Shown piece after piece: positions 32,801 to 46,880 of a DNA stretch of 64,000 nt (the stretch's first letter is position 1; each line of letters starts with the position of its first letter). The position numbers and the translations under genes are program-made. The notes under the pieces were generated by a model that saw nothing but the letters and a program-made list of their open reading frames with translations, was not told where the DNA came from and did not search any database. This DNA is from Rhabditoides inermis. Lineage: Eukaryota > Nematoda > Chromadorea > Rhabditida > Rhabditidae. The DNA lies in assembly GCA_963966185.1 (NCBI GenBank), contig CAWZYM010000102.1, positions 382,501-446,500 of the forward strand. The letters are read 5' to 3'.

Positions 32801-35800
32801 TCTGTTCACACAGATTAGATATCAGAAAAATCAGTCTTTGTTCAGTCATATGTGCTATATTTTACAGAAACGGTTGTGAGTTGTAAAAAAATGAAACCGG
32901 TTTGTCTCACTCGTTTACCATATTGAAGTTCACGCTCTGTTCTCCAAGTCTGAATAGTTAGAAGTTCTGTTCACACAGATTAGATATCAGAAAAATCAGT
33001 CTTTGTTGTGAATATGTGCTATATTTTACAGAAACGGTTGTGAGTTGTAAAAAATGAAACCGGTTTGTCTCACTCGTTTACCATATTGAAGTTCACGCTC
33101 TGTTCTCCAAGTCTGAATAGTTAGAAGTTCTGTTCACACAGATTAGATATCAGAAAAATCAGACTTTGTTGTGAATATGTATTTTGTCTCACTCGTTTAC
33201 CATATTAAAGTTCACGCTCTGTTCTCCAAGTCTGAATAGTTAGAAGTTCTACTCACACAGACTAGATATCAGAAAAATCAGTCTTTGTTGTGAATATGTG
33301 CTAAATTTTACAGAAACGGTTGTGAGTTGTAAAAAATGAAATCGGTTTGTCTCACTCGTTTACCATATTGAAGTTCACGCTCTGTTCTCCAAGTCTGAAT
33401 AGTTAGAAGTTCTGTTCACACAGATTAGATATCAGAAAAATCTGTCTTTGTTCAGTCATATGTGCTATATTTTACAGAAACGGTTGTGAGTTGTAAAAAT
33501 GAAACCGGTTTGTCTCACTCGTTTACCATATTGAAGTTCACGCTCTGTTTTCCAAGTCTGAAAAGTTAGAAGTTCTGTTCACACAGATTAGATATCAGAA
33601 AAATCAGTCTTTGTTGTGAATATGTGTTATATTTTACAGAAACGGTTGTGAGTTGTAAAAAATGAAATCGGTTTGTCTCACTCGTTTACCATATGGAAGT
33701 TCACGCTCTGTTCCTTCAAGTCTGAAAAGTTAGAAGTTCTACTCACACAGATTAGATATCAGAAAAATCAGTCTTTGTTGTGAATATGTGTTATATTTTA
33801 CAGAAACGGTTGTGAGTTGTAAAAAATGAAATCGGTTTGTCTCACTCGTTTACCATATGGAAGTTCACGCTCTGTTCCTTCAAGTCTGAATGGTTAGAAG
33901 TTCTGTTCACACAGATTAGATATCAGAAAAATCAGTCTTTGTTGTGAATGTGTGCTATATTTTACAGAAACGATTGTGAGTTGTAAAAAATGAAATCGGT
34001 TTGTCTCACTCGTTTACCATATTAAAGTTCACGCTCTGTTCTCCAAGTCTGAATAGTTAGAAGTTCTACTCACACAGATTAGATATCAGAAAAATCAGTC
34101 TTTGTTGTGAATATGTGTTATATTTTACAGAAACGGTTGTGAGTTGTAAAAAAATGAAATCGGTTTGTCTCACTCGTTTACCATATGGAAGTTCACGCTC
34201 TGTTCCTTCAAGTCTGAATGGTTAGAAGTTCTGTTCACACAGATTAGATATCAGAAAAATCAGTCTTTGTTGTGAATGTGTGCTATATTTTACAGAAACG
34301 ATTGTGAGTTGTAAAAAATGAAATCGGTTTGTCTCACTCGTTTACCATATTAAAGTTCACGCTCTGTTCTCCAAGTCTGAATAGTTAGAAGTTCTACTCA
34401 CACAGATTAGATATCAGAAAAATCAGTCTTTGTTGTGAATATGTGCTATATTTTACAGAAACGGTTGTGCGTTGTAAAAAATGAAATCAGTTTGTCTCAC
34501 TCGTTTACCATATTGAATTTTACGCTCTGTTCTCCAAGTCTGAATAGTTAGAAGTTATGTTCACACAGATTATATATCAGAAAAATCAGTCAGTGTTGTG
34601 AATATGTGCTATATTTTACAGGAACGGTTGTGAGTTGTAAAAAATGAAATCGGTTTGTCTCACTCGTTTACCATATTGAAGTTCACGCTCTGTTCTCCGA
34701 GTCTGAATAGTTAGAAGTTCTCTTCACACATATTAGATATCAGAAAAATCAGTCAGTGTTGTGAATATGTGCTATATTTTACAGGAACGGTTGTGAGTTG
34801 TAAAAAATGAAATCGGTTTGTTTCACTCGTTCACCATATTGAAGTTCACGCTCTGTTCTCCAAGTCTGAACAGTTAGAAGTTCTGTTCACACAGATTAGA
34901 TATCAGAAAAATCAGTCTTTGTTGTGAATATGTGCTATTCTTTACAGAAACGGTTGTGAGTTGTAAAAAATGAAATCGGTTTGTTTCACTCGTTTACCAT
35001 ATTGAAGTTCACGCTCTGTTCTTCAAGTCTGGTTAGTTAGAAGTTCTGTTCACACAGATTAGATATTAGATATCAGAAAAACCAGTCTTTGTTGTGAATA
35101 TGTGCTATTCTTTACAGAAACGGTTGTGAGTTGTAAAAAATGAAACCGGTTTGTCTCACTCGTTTACCATATTGAAGTTCACGCTCTGTTCTCCAAGTCT
35201 GAGTAGTTAGAAGTTCTGTTCACACAGATTAGATATCAGAAAAATCAGTCTTTGTTGTGAATATGTGCTATATTTTACAGAAACGGTTGTGAGTTGTAAA
35301 AAATGAAACCGGTTTGTCTCACTCGTTTACCATATTGAAGTTTACGCTCTGTTCTCCAAGTCTGAGTAGTTAGAAGTTCTGTTCACACAGATTAGATATC
35401 AGAAAAATCAGTCTTTGTTGTGAATATGTGCTATATTTTACAGAAACGGTTGTGAGTTGTAAAAAAATGAAATCGGTTTGTCTCACTCGTTCACCATATT
35501 GAAGTTCACGCTCTGTTCTCCAAGTCTGAACAGTTAGAAGTTCTGTTCACACAGATTAGATATCAGAAAAATCAGTCTTTGTTGTGAATATGTGCTATAT
35601 TTTACAGAAACGGTTGTGCGTTGTAAAAAATGAAACCAGTTTGTCTCACTCGTTTACCATATTGAAGTTCACGCTTTGTTCTCCAAGTCTGAATAGTTAG
35701 AAGTTCCGTTTCACACAGATTAGATATCAGAAAAATCAGTCTTTGTTGTGAATATGTGCTATATTTTACAGAAACGGTTGTGAGTTGTAAAAAATGAAAT

Positions 35801-38800
35801 CGGTTTGTCTCACTTGTTTACCATATTGAAGTTCACGCTCTGTTCTCCAAGTCTGAATAGTTAGAAGTTCTGTTCACACAGATTAGATATCAGAAAAATC
35901 AGTCTTTGTTATGAATATGTGCTATATTTTACAGAAACGGTTGTGAGTTGTAAAAAATGAAACCGGTTTGTCTCACTCGTTTACCATATTGAAGTTCACG
36001 CTCTGTTCTCCAAGTCTGAATAGTTAGAAGTTCTGTTCACGCAGATTAGATATCAGAAAAATCAGTCTTTGTTGTGAATATGTGCTATATTTTACAGAAA
36101 CGGTTGTGCGTTGTAAAAAATGAAATCAGTTTGTCTCACTCGTTTACCATATTGAATTTTACGCTCTGTTCTCCAAGTCTGAATAGTTAGAAGTTATGTT
36201 CACACAGATTATATATCAGAAAAATCAGTCAGTGTTGTGAATATGTGCTATATTTTACAGGAACGGTTGTGAGTTGTAAAAAATGAAATCGGTTTGTCTC
36301 ACTCGTTTACCATATTGAAGTTCACGCTCTGTTCTCCGAGTCTGAATAGTTAGAAGTTCTCTTCACACATATTAGATATCAGAAAAATCAGTCAGTGTTG
36401 TGAATATGTGCTATATTTTACAGAAACGGTTGTGAGTTGTAAAAAATGAAACCGGTTTGTCTCACTCGTTTACCATATTGAAGTTCACGCTCTGTTCTCC
36501 AAGTCTGAATAGAAAGAAGTTCTGTTCACACAGATTAGATATCAGAAAAATCAGTCTTTGTTGTGAATATGTGCTATATTTTACAGAAACGGTTGTGAGT
36601 TGTAAAAAATGAAACCGGTTTGTCTCACTCGTTTACCATATTGAAGTTTACGCTCTGTTCTCCAAGTCTGAGTAGTTAGAAGTTCTGTTCACACAGATTA
36701 GATATCAGAAAAATCAGTCTTTGTTGTGAATATGTGCTATATTTTACAGAAACGGTTGTGAGTTGTAAAAAAAATGAAATCGGTTTGTCTCACTCGTTTA
36801 CCATATTGAAGTTCACGCTTTGTTCTCCAAGTCTGAATAGTTAGAAGTTCTGTTCACACAGATTAGATATCAGAAAAATCAGTCTTTGTTGTGAATATGT
36901 GCTATTGTTTACAGAAACGGTTGTGAGTTGTAAAAAATGAAATCGGTTTGTTTCACTCGTTTACCATATTGAAGTTCACGCTCTGTTCTTCAAGTCTGGT
37001 TAGTTAGAAGTTCTGTTCACACAGATTAGATATTAGATATCAGAAAAACCAGTCTTTGTTGTGAATATGTGCTATATTTTACAGAAACGGTTGTGAGTTG
37101 TAAAAAATGAAACCGGTTTGTCTCACTCGTTTACCATATTGAAGTTCACGCTCTGTTCTCCAAGTCTGAATAGAAAGAAGTTCTGTTCACACAGATTAGA
37201 TATCAGAAAAATCAGTCTTTGTTGTGAATATGTGCTATATTTTACAGAAACGGTTGTGAGTTGTAAAAAATGAAACCGGTTTGTCTCACTCGTTTACCAT
37301 ATTGAAGTTTACGCTCTGTTCTCCAAGTCTGAGTAGTTAGAAGTTCTGTTCACACAGATTAGATATCAGAAAAATCAGTCTTTGTTGTGAATATGTGCTA
37401 TATTTTACAGAAACGGTTGTGAGTTGTAAAAAAATGAAATCGGTTTGTCTCACTCGTTTACCATATTAAAGTTCACGCTCTGTGCTCCAAGTCTGAATGG
37501 TTAGAAGTTCTGTTCACACAGATTAGATATCAGAAAAATCAGTCTTTGTTGTGAATATGTGCTATATTCCTATATTTTACAGAAACGATTGTGAGTTGTA
37601 AAAAATGAAATCGGTTTGTCTCACTCGTTCACCATATTAAAGTTCACGCTCTGTTCTCCAAGTCTGAGTAGTTAGAAGTTCTACTCACACAGATTAGATA
37701 TCAGAAAAATCAGTCTTTGTTGTGAATATGTGCTATATTTTACAGAAACGGTTGTGCGTTGTAAAAAATGAAATCGGTTTGTCTCACTCGTTCACCATAT
37801 TGAAGTTCACGCTCTGTTCTCCAAGTCTGAACAGTTAGAAGTTCTGTTCACACAGATTAGATATCAGAAAAATCAGTCTTTGTTGTGAATATGTGCTATA
37901 TTTTACAGAAACGGTTGTGCGTTGTAAAAAATGAAACCAGTTTGTCTCACTCGTTTACCATATTGAAGTTCACGCTTTGTTCTCCAAGTCTGAATAGTTA
38001 GAAGTTCTGTTCACACAGATTAGATATCAGAAAAATCAGTCTTTGTTGTGAATATGTGTTATATTTTACAGAAACGGTTGTGAGTTGTAAAAAAATGAAA
38101 TCGATTTGTCTCACTCGTTTACCATATTGAAGTTCACGCTCTGTTCCTTCAAGTCTGAATGGTTAGAAGTTCTGTTCACACAGATTAGATATCAGAAAAA
38201 TCAGTCTTTGTTGTGAATGTGTGCTATATTTTACAGAAACGATTGTGAGTTGTAAAAAATGAAATCGGTTTGTCTCACTCGTTTACCATATTAAAGTTCA
38301 CGCTCTGTTCTCCAAATCTGAATAGTTTGAAGTTCTGTTCACACAGATTAGATATCAGAAAAATCAGTCTTTGTTGTGAATATGTGTTATATTTTACAGA
38401 AACATATGTGCGTTGTAAAAAATGAAATCAGTTTGTCTCACTCGTTAACCATATTGAAGTTCACGCTCTGTTCTCCAAGTCTGAATAGTTAGAAGTTCTG
38501 TTCACACAGATTAGATATCAGAAAAATCAGTCTTTGTTGTGAATATGTGTTATATTTTACAGAAACGGTTGTGAGTTGTAAAAAAATGTAATCGATTTGT
38601 CTCACTCGTTTACCATATTGAAGTTCACGCTCTGTTCTCCAAGTCTGAATAGTTAGAAGTTCTGTTCACACAGATTAGATATCAGAAAAATCAGTCTTTG
38701 TTGTGAATATGTGTTATATTTTACAGAAACATATGTGCGTTGTAAAAAATGAAATCAGTTTGTCTCACTCGTTAACCATATTGAAGTTCACGCTCTGTTC

Positions 38801-41800
38801 TCCAAGTCTGAATAGTTAGAAGTTCTGTTCACACAGATTAGCTATCAGAAAAATCAGTCTTTGTTCAGTCATATGTGCTATATTTTACAGAAACGGTTGT
38901 GAGTTGTAAAAAATGAAACAGGTTTGTCTCACTCGTTTACCATATTGAAGTTCACGCTCTGTTCTCCAAGTCTGAATAGTTAGAAGTTCTGTTCACACAG
39001 ATTAGATATCAGAAAAATCAGTCTTTGTTGTGAATATGTATTTTGTCTCACTCGTTTACCATATTAAAGTTCACGCTCTGTTCTCCAAGTCTGAATAGTT
39101 AGAAGTTCTACTCACACAGATTAGATATCAGAAAAATCAGTCTTTGTTGTGAATATGTGCTATATTTTACAGAAACGGTTGTGCGTTGTAAAAAATGAAA
39201 TCGGTTTGTCTCACTCGTTCACCATATTGAAGTTCACGCTCTGTTCTCCAAGTCTGAACAGTTAGAAGTTCTGTTCACACAGATTAGATATCAGAAAAAT
39301 CAGTCTTTGTTGTGAATATGTGCTATATTTTACAGAAACGGTTGTGCGTTGTAAAAAATGAAACCAGTTTGTCTCACTCGTTTACCATATTGAAGTTCAC
39401 GCTTTGTTCTCCAAGTCTGAATAGTTAGAAGTTCTGTTCACACAGATTAGATATCAGAAAAATCAGTCTTTGTTGTGAATATGTGTTATATTTTACAGAA
39501 ACGGTTGTGAGTTGTAAAAAATGAAATCAGTTTGTCTCACTCGTTTACCATATTGAAGTTCACGCTCTGTTCTCCAAGTCTGATTAGTTAGAAGTTCTGT
39601 TCACACAGATTATATATCAGAAAAATCAGTCAGTGTTGTGAATATGTGCTATATTTTACAGGAACGGTTGTGAGTTGTAAAAAATGAAATCGGTTTGTCT
39701 CACTCGTTTACCATATTGAAGTTCACGCTCTGTTCTCCGAGTCTGAATAGTTAGAAGTTATGTTCACACAGATTATATATCAGAAAAATCAGTCAGTGTT
39801 GTGAATATGTGCTTTATTTTACAGGAACGGTTGTGAGTTGTAAAAAATGAAATCGGTTAGTCTCACTCGTTTACCATATTGAAGTTCACGCTCTGTTCTC
39901 CAAGTCTGAATAGTTAGAAGTTCTCTTCACACATATTAGATATCAGAAAAATCAGTCAGTGTTGTGAATATGTGCTATATTTTACAGGAACGGTTGTGAG
40001 TTGTAAAAAATGAAATCGGTTTGTTTCACTCGTTCACCATATTGAAGTTCATGCTCTGTTCTCCAGTTATGAATAGTTAGAAGTTCTGTTCACACAGATT
40101 AGATATCAGAAAAATCAGTCTTTGTTGTGAATATGTGCTATATTTTACAGGAACGGTTGTGAGTTGTAAAAAATGAAATCGGTTTGTCTCACTCGTTTAC
40201 CATATTGAAGTTCACGCTCTGTTCTTCAAATCTGAATAGATAGAAATTCAGTTCACACAGATTAGATATCAGAAAAATCAGTCTTTGTTGTGAATATGTG
40301 CTATATTTTACCGAAACGGTTGTGAGTTGTAAAAAAAAAATGAAATCGGTTTGTCTCACTCGTTTACCATATTGAAGTTCACGCTCTGTTCTCTAAGTCT
40401 GATTAGTTAGAAGTTCTGTTCACACAGATTAGATATCAGAAAAATCAGTCTTTGTTATGAATATGTGCTATATTTTACAGAAACGGTTGTGAGTTGTAAA
40501 AAATGAAACCGGTTTGTCTCACTCGTTTACCATATTGAAGTTCACGCTCTGTTCTCCAAGTCTGAGTAGTTAGAAGTTCTGTTCACACAGATTAGATATC
40601 AGAAAAATCAGTCTTTGTTGTGAATATGTGCTATATTTTACAGAAACGGTTGTGAGTTGTAAAAAAATGAAATCGGTTTGTCTCACTTGTTCACCATATT
40701 GAAGTTCACGCTCTGTTCTCCAAGTCTGAATAGTTAGAAGTTCTGTTCACACAGATTAGAAATCAGAAAAATCAGTCTTTGTTGTAAATATGTGCTATAT
40801 TTTACAAAAACGGTTGTGAGTTGTAAAAAATGAATCCGGTTTGTCTCACTCGTTTACCATATTGAAGTTCACGCTCTGTTCTCCAAGTCTGAATAGTTAG
40901 AAGTTCTGTTCACACAGATTAGATATCAGAAAAATCAGTCTTTGTTGTGAATATGTGCTATATTTTACAGAAACGGTTGTGAGTTGTAAAAAAAAAATGA
41001 AATCGGTTTGTCTCACTCGTTTACCATATTGAAGTTCACGCTCTGTTCTCTAAGTCTGAATGGTTAGAAGTTCTGTTCACACAGATTAGATATCAGAAAA
41101 TTCAGTCTTTGTTGTGAATATGTGCTATATTTTACAGAAACGATTGTGAGTTGTAAAAAATGAAATCGGTTTGTCTCACTCGTTTACCATATTGAAGTTC
41201 ACGCCTCGTCTGAATAGTTCCAAGTCTGAATAGTTAGAAGTTCTACTCACACAGATTAGATATCAGAAAAATCGGTCTTTGTTGTGAATATGTGCTATAT
41301 TTTACAGAAACGGTTGTGCGTTGTAAAAAATGAAATCAGTTTGTCTCACTCGTTTATCATATTGAAGTTCACGCTCTGTTCTTCAAGTCTGAAAAGTTAG
41401 AAGTTCTGTTCACACAGATTAGATATCAGAAAAATCAGTCTTTGTTGTGAATATGTGTTATATTTTACAGAAACATATGTGCGTTGTAAAAAATGAAATC
41501 GGTTTGTCTCACTCGTTTACCATATTGAAGTTCACGCTCTGTTCTCCAAGTCTGAATAGTTAGAAGTTCTGTTCACACAGATTGTATATCAGAAAAATCA
41601 GTCAGTGTTGTAAATATGTGCTATATTTTACAGGAACGGTTGTGAGTTGTAAAAAAAGAAATCGGTTTGTTTCACTCGTTCACCATATTGAAGTTCACGC
41701 TCTGTTCTCCAAATCTGAATAGTTAGAAGTTCTGTTCACGCAGATTAGATATCAGAAAAATCAGTCCTTGTTGTGAATATGTGCTATATTTTACAGAAAC

Positions 41801-44800
41801 GGTTGTGCGTTGTAAAAAATGAAATCAGTTTGTCTCACTCGTTTACCATATTGAATTTTACGCTCTGTTCTCCAAGTCTGAATAGTTAGAAGTTCTGTTC
41901 ACACAGATTAGATATCAGAAAAATCAGTCTTTGTTGTGAATATGTGTTATATTTTACAGAAACATACGTGCGTTTTAAAAAATGAAATCAGTTTGTCTCA
42001 CTCATTTACCATATTGAAGTTCACGCTCTGTTTTCCAAGTCTGAATAGTTAGAAGTTCTGTTCACACAGATTAGATATCAGAAAAATCAGTCTTTGTTCA
42101 GTCATATGTGCTATATTTTACAGAAACGGTTGTGAGTTGTAAAAAATGAAATCAGTTTGTCTCACTCGTTTACCATATTGAAGTTCACGCTCTGTTCTCC
42201 AAGTCTGATTAGTTAGAAGTTCTGTTCACACAGATTATATATCAGAAAAATCAGTCAGTGTTGTGAATATGTGCTATATTTTACAGGAACGGTTGTGAGT
42301 TGTAAAAAATGAAATCGGTTTGTCTCACTCGTTTACCATATTGAAGTTCACGCTCTGTTCTCCGAGTCTGAATAGTTAGAAGTTATGTTCACACAGATTA
42401 TATATCAGAAAAATCAGTCAGTGTTGTGAATATGTGCTTTATTTTACAGGAACGGTTGTGAGTTGTAAAAAATGAAATCGGTTAGTCTCACTCGTTTACC
42501 ATATTGAAGTTCACGCTCTGTTCTCCAAGTCTGAATAGTTAGAAGTTCTCTTCACACATATTAGATATCAGAAAAATCAGTCAGTGTTGTGAATATGTGC
42601 TATATTTTACAGGAACGGTTGTGAGTTGTAAAAAATGAAATCGGTTTGTTTCACTCGTTCACCATATTGAAGTTCATGCTCTGTTCTCCAGTTATGAATA
42701 GTTAGAAGTTCTGTTCACACAGATTAGATATCAGAAAAATCAGTCTTTGTTGTGAATATGTGCTATATTTTACAGGAACGGTTGTGAGTTGTAAAAAATG
42801 AAATCGGTTTGTCTCACTCGTTTACCATATTGAAGTTCACGCTCTGTTCTTCAAATCTGAATAGATAGAAATTCAGTTCACACAGATTAGATATCAGAAA
42901 AATCAGTCTTTGTTGTGAATATGTGCTATATTTTACCGAAACGGTTGTGAGTTGTAAAAAAAATGAAATCGGTTTGTCTCACTCGTTTACCATATTGAAG
43001 TTCACGCTCTGTTCTCTAAGTCTGATTAGTTAGAAGTTCTGTTCACACAGATTAGATATCAGAAAAATCAGTCTTTGTTATGAATATGTGCTATATTTTA
43101 CAGAAACGGTTGTGAGTTGTAAAAAATGAAACCGGTTTGTCTCACTCGTTTACCATATTGAAGTTCACGCTCTGTTCTCCAAGTCTGAGTAGTTAGAAGT
43201 TCTGTTCACACAGATTAGATATCAGAAAAATCAGTCTTTGTTGTGAATATGTGCTATATTTTACAGAAACGGTTGTGAGTTGTAAAAAAATTAAATCGGT
43301 TTGTCTCACTTGTTCACCATATTGAAGTTCACGCTCTGTTCTCCAAGTCTGAATAGTTAGAAGTTCTGTTCACACAGATTAGAAATCAGAAAAATCAGTC
43401 TTTGTTGTGAATATGTGCTATATTTTACAGGAACGGTTGTGAGTTGTAAAAAATGAAATCGGTTTGTTTCACTCGTTCACCATATTGAAGTTCATGCTCT
43501 GTTCTCCAGTTATGAATAGTTAGAAGTTCTGTTCACACAGATTAGATATCAGAAAAATCAGTCTTTGTTGTGAATATGTGCTATATTTTACAGGAACGGT
43601 TGTGAGTTGTAAAAAATGAAATCGGTTTGTCTCACTCGTTTACCATATTGAAGTTCACGCTCTGTTCTTCAAATCTGAATAGATAGAAATTCAGTTCACA
43701 CAGATTAGATATCAGAAAAATCAGTCTTTGTTGTGAATATGTGCTATATTTTACCGAAACGGTTGTGAGTTGTAAAAAAAATGAAATCGGTTTGTCTCAC
43801 TCGTTTACCATATTGAAGTTCACGCTCTGTTCTCTAAGTCTGATTAGTTAGAAGTTCTGTTCACACAGATTAGATATCAGAAAAATCAGTCTTTGTTATG
43901 AATATGTGCTATATTTTACAGAAACGGTTGTGAGTTGTAAAAAATGAAACCGGTTTGTCTCACTCGTTTACCATATTGAAGTTCACGCTCTGTTCTCCAA
44001 GTCTGAGTAGTTAGAAGTTCTGTTCACACAGATTAGATATCAGAAAAATCAGTCTTTGTTGTGAATATGTGCTATATTTTACAGAAACGGTTGTGAGTTG
44101 TAAAAAAATTAAATCGGTTTGTCTCACTTGTTCACCATATTGAAGTTCACGCTCTGTTCTCCAAGTCTGAATAGTTAGAAGTTCTGTTCACACAGATTAG
44201 AAATCAGAAAAATCAGTCTTTGTTGTGAATATGTGCTATATTTTACAAAAACGGTTGTGAGTTGTAAAAAATGAAACCGGTTTGTCTCACTCGTTTACCA
44301 TATTGAAGTTCACGCTCTGTTCTCCAAGTCTGAATAGTTAGAAGTTCTGTTCACACAGATTAGATATCAGAAAAATCAGTCTTTGTTGTGAATATGTGCT
44401 ATATTTTACAGAAACGGTTGTGAGTTGTAAAAAAAAATGAAATCGGTTTGTCTCACTCGTTGACCATATTGAAGTTCACGCTCTGTTCTCCAAGTCTGAA
44501 TAGTTAGAAGTTCTGTTCACACAGATTAGATATCAGAAAAATCAGTCTTTGTTATGAATATGTGCTATATTTTACAGAAACGGTTGTGAGTTGTAAAAAA
44601 TGAAATCGGTTTGTCTCACTCGTTTACCATATTGAAGTTCACGCTCTGTTCTCCGAGTCTGAATAGTTAGAAGTTATGTTCACACAGATTATATATCAGA
44701 AAAATCAGTCAGTGTTGTGAATATGTGCTATATTTTACAGGAACGGTTGTGAGTTGTAAAAAATGAAATCGGTTAGTCTCACTCGTTTACCATATTGAAG

Positions 44801-44917
44801 TTCACGCTCTGTTCTCCAAGTCTGAATAGTTAGAAGTTCTCTTCACACATATTAGATATCAGAAAAATCAGTCAGTGTTGTGAATATGTGCTATATTTTA
44901 CAGAAACGGTTGTGAGT

Positions 44918-46880
44918 TGTAAAAAATGAAATCGGTTTGTCTCACTCGTTTACCATATTGAAGTTCACGCTCTGTTCTCCGAGTCTGAATAGTTAGAAGT
45001 TATGTTCACACAGATTATATATCAGAAAAATCAGTCAGTGTTGTGAATATGTGCTATATTTTACAGGAACGGTTGTGAGTTGTAAAAAATGAAATCGGTT
45101 AGTCTCACTCGTTTACCATATTGAAGTTCACGCTCTGTTCTCCAAGTCTGAATTGTTAGAAGTTCTCTTCACACATATTAGATATCAGAAAAATCAGTCA
45201 GTGTTGTGAATATGTGCTATATTTTACAGAAACGGTTGTGAGTTGTAAAAAAATTAAATCGGTTTGTCTCACTTGTTCACCATATTGAAGTTCACGCTCT
45301 GTTCTCCAAGTCTGAATAGTTAGAAGTTCTGTTCACACAGATTAGATATCAGAAAAATCAGTTTTTGTTGTGAATATGTGCTATATTTTACAGGAACGGT
45401 TGTGAGTTGTAAAAAATGAAATCGGTTTGTCTCACTCGTTTACCATATTGAAGTTCCTGCTCTGTTCTCCAGTTATGAATAGTTAGAAGTTCAGTTCACA
45501 CAGATTAGATATCAGAAAAATCAGTCTTTGTTGTGAATATGTGTTATATTTTACCGAAACGGTTGTGAGTTGTAAAAAAATGAAATCGGTTTGTCTCACT
45601 CGTTTACCATATTGAAGTTCACGCTCTGTTCTCCAAGTCTGAGTAGTTAGAAGTTCTGTTCACACAGATTAGATATCAGAAAAATCAGTCTTTGTTGTGA
45701 ATATGTGCTATATTTTACAGAAACGGTTGTGAGTTGTAAAAAAATTAAATCGGTTTGTCTCACTTGTTCACCATATTGAAGTTCACGCTCTGTTCTCCAA
45801 GTCTGAATAGTTAGAAGTTCTGTTCACACAGATTAGAAATCAGAAAAATCAGTCTTTGTTGTGAATATGTGCTATATTTTACAAAAACGGTTGTGAGTTG
45901 TAAAAAATGAAATCGGTTTGTCTCACTCGTTTACCATATTGAAGTTCACGCTCTGTTCTCCGAGTCTGAATAGTTAGAAGTTATGTTCACACAGATTATA
46001 TATCAGAAAAATCAGTCAGTGTTGTGAATATGTGCTATATTTTACAGGAACGGTTGTGAGTTGTAAAAAATGAAATCGGTTAGTCTCACTCGTTTACCAT
46101 ATTGAAGTTCACGCTCTGTTCTCCAAGTCTGAATTGTTAGAAGTTCTCTTCACACATATTAGATATCAGAAAAATCAGTCAGTGTTGTGAATATGTGCTA
46201 TATTTTACAGAAACGGTTGTGAGTTGTAAAAAAATTAAATCGGTTTGTCTCACTTGTTCACCATATTGAAGTTCACGCTCTGTTCTCCAAGTCTGAATAG
46301 TTAGAAGTTCTGTTCACACAGATTAGATATCAGAAAAATCAGTTTTTGTTGTGAATATGTGCTATATTTTACAGGAACGGTTGTGAGTTGTAAAAAATGA
46401 AATCGGTTTGTCTCACTCGTTTACCATATTGAAGTTCCTGCTCTGTTCTCCAGTTATGAATAGTTAGAAGTTCAGTTCACACAGATTAGATATCAGAAAA
46501 ATCAGTCTTTGTTGTGAATATGTGTTATATTTTACCGAAACGGTTGTGAGTTGTAAAAAAATGAAATCGGTTTGTCTCACTCGTTTACCATATTGAAGTT
46601 CACGCTCTGTTCTCCAAGTCTGAGTAGTTAGAAGTTCTGTTCACACAGATTAGATATCAGAAAAATCAGTCTTTGTTGTGAATATGTGCTATATTTTACA
46701 GAAACGGTTGTGAGTTGTAAAAAAATTAAATCGGTTTGTCTCACTTGTTCACCATATTGAAGTTCACGCTCTGTTCTCCAAGTCTGAATAGTTAGAAGTT
46801 CTGTTCACACAGATTAGAAATCAGAAAAATCAGTCTTTGTTGTGAATATGTGCTATATTTTACAAAAACGGTTGTGAGTT
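44918..46880. repeat. 981-bp six-monomer higher-order repeat, two copies
   Basis: Private variants such as GAATTGTTAGAAG (45151 and 46132) and CTCCAGTTATGAATAG (about 45471 and 46452) recur at exactly 981 bp, which is six monomers plus small indels. Confidence 0.8.
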
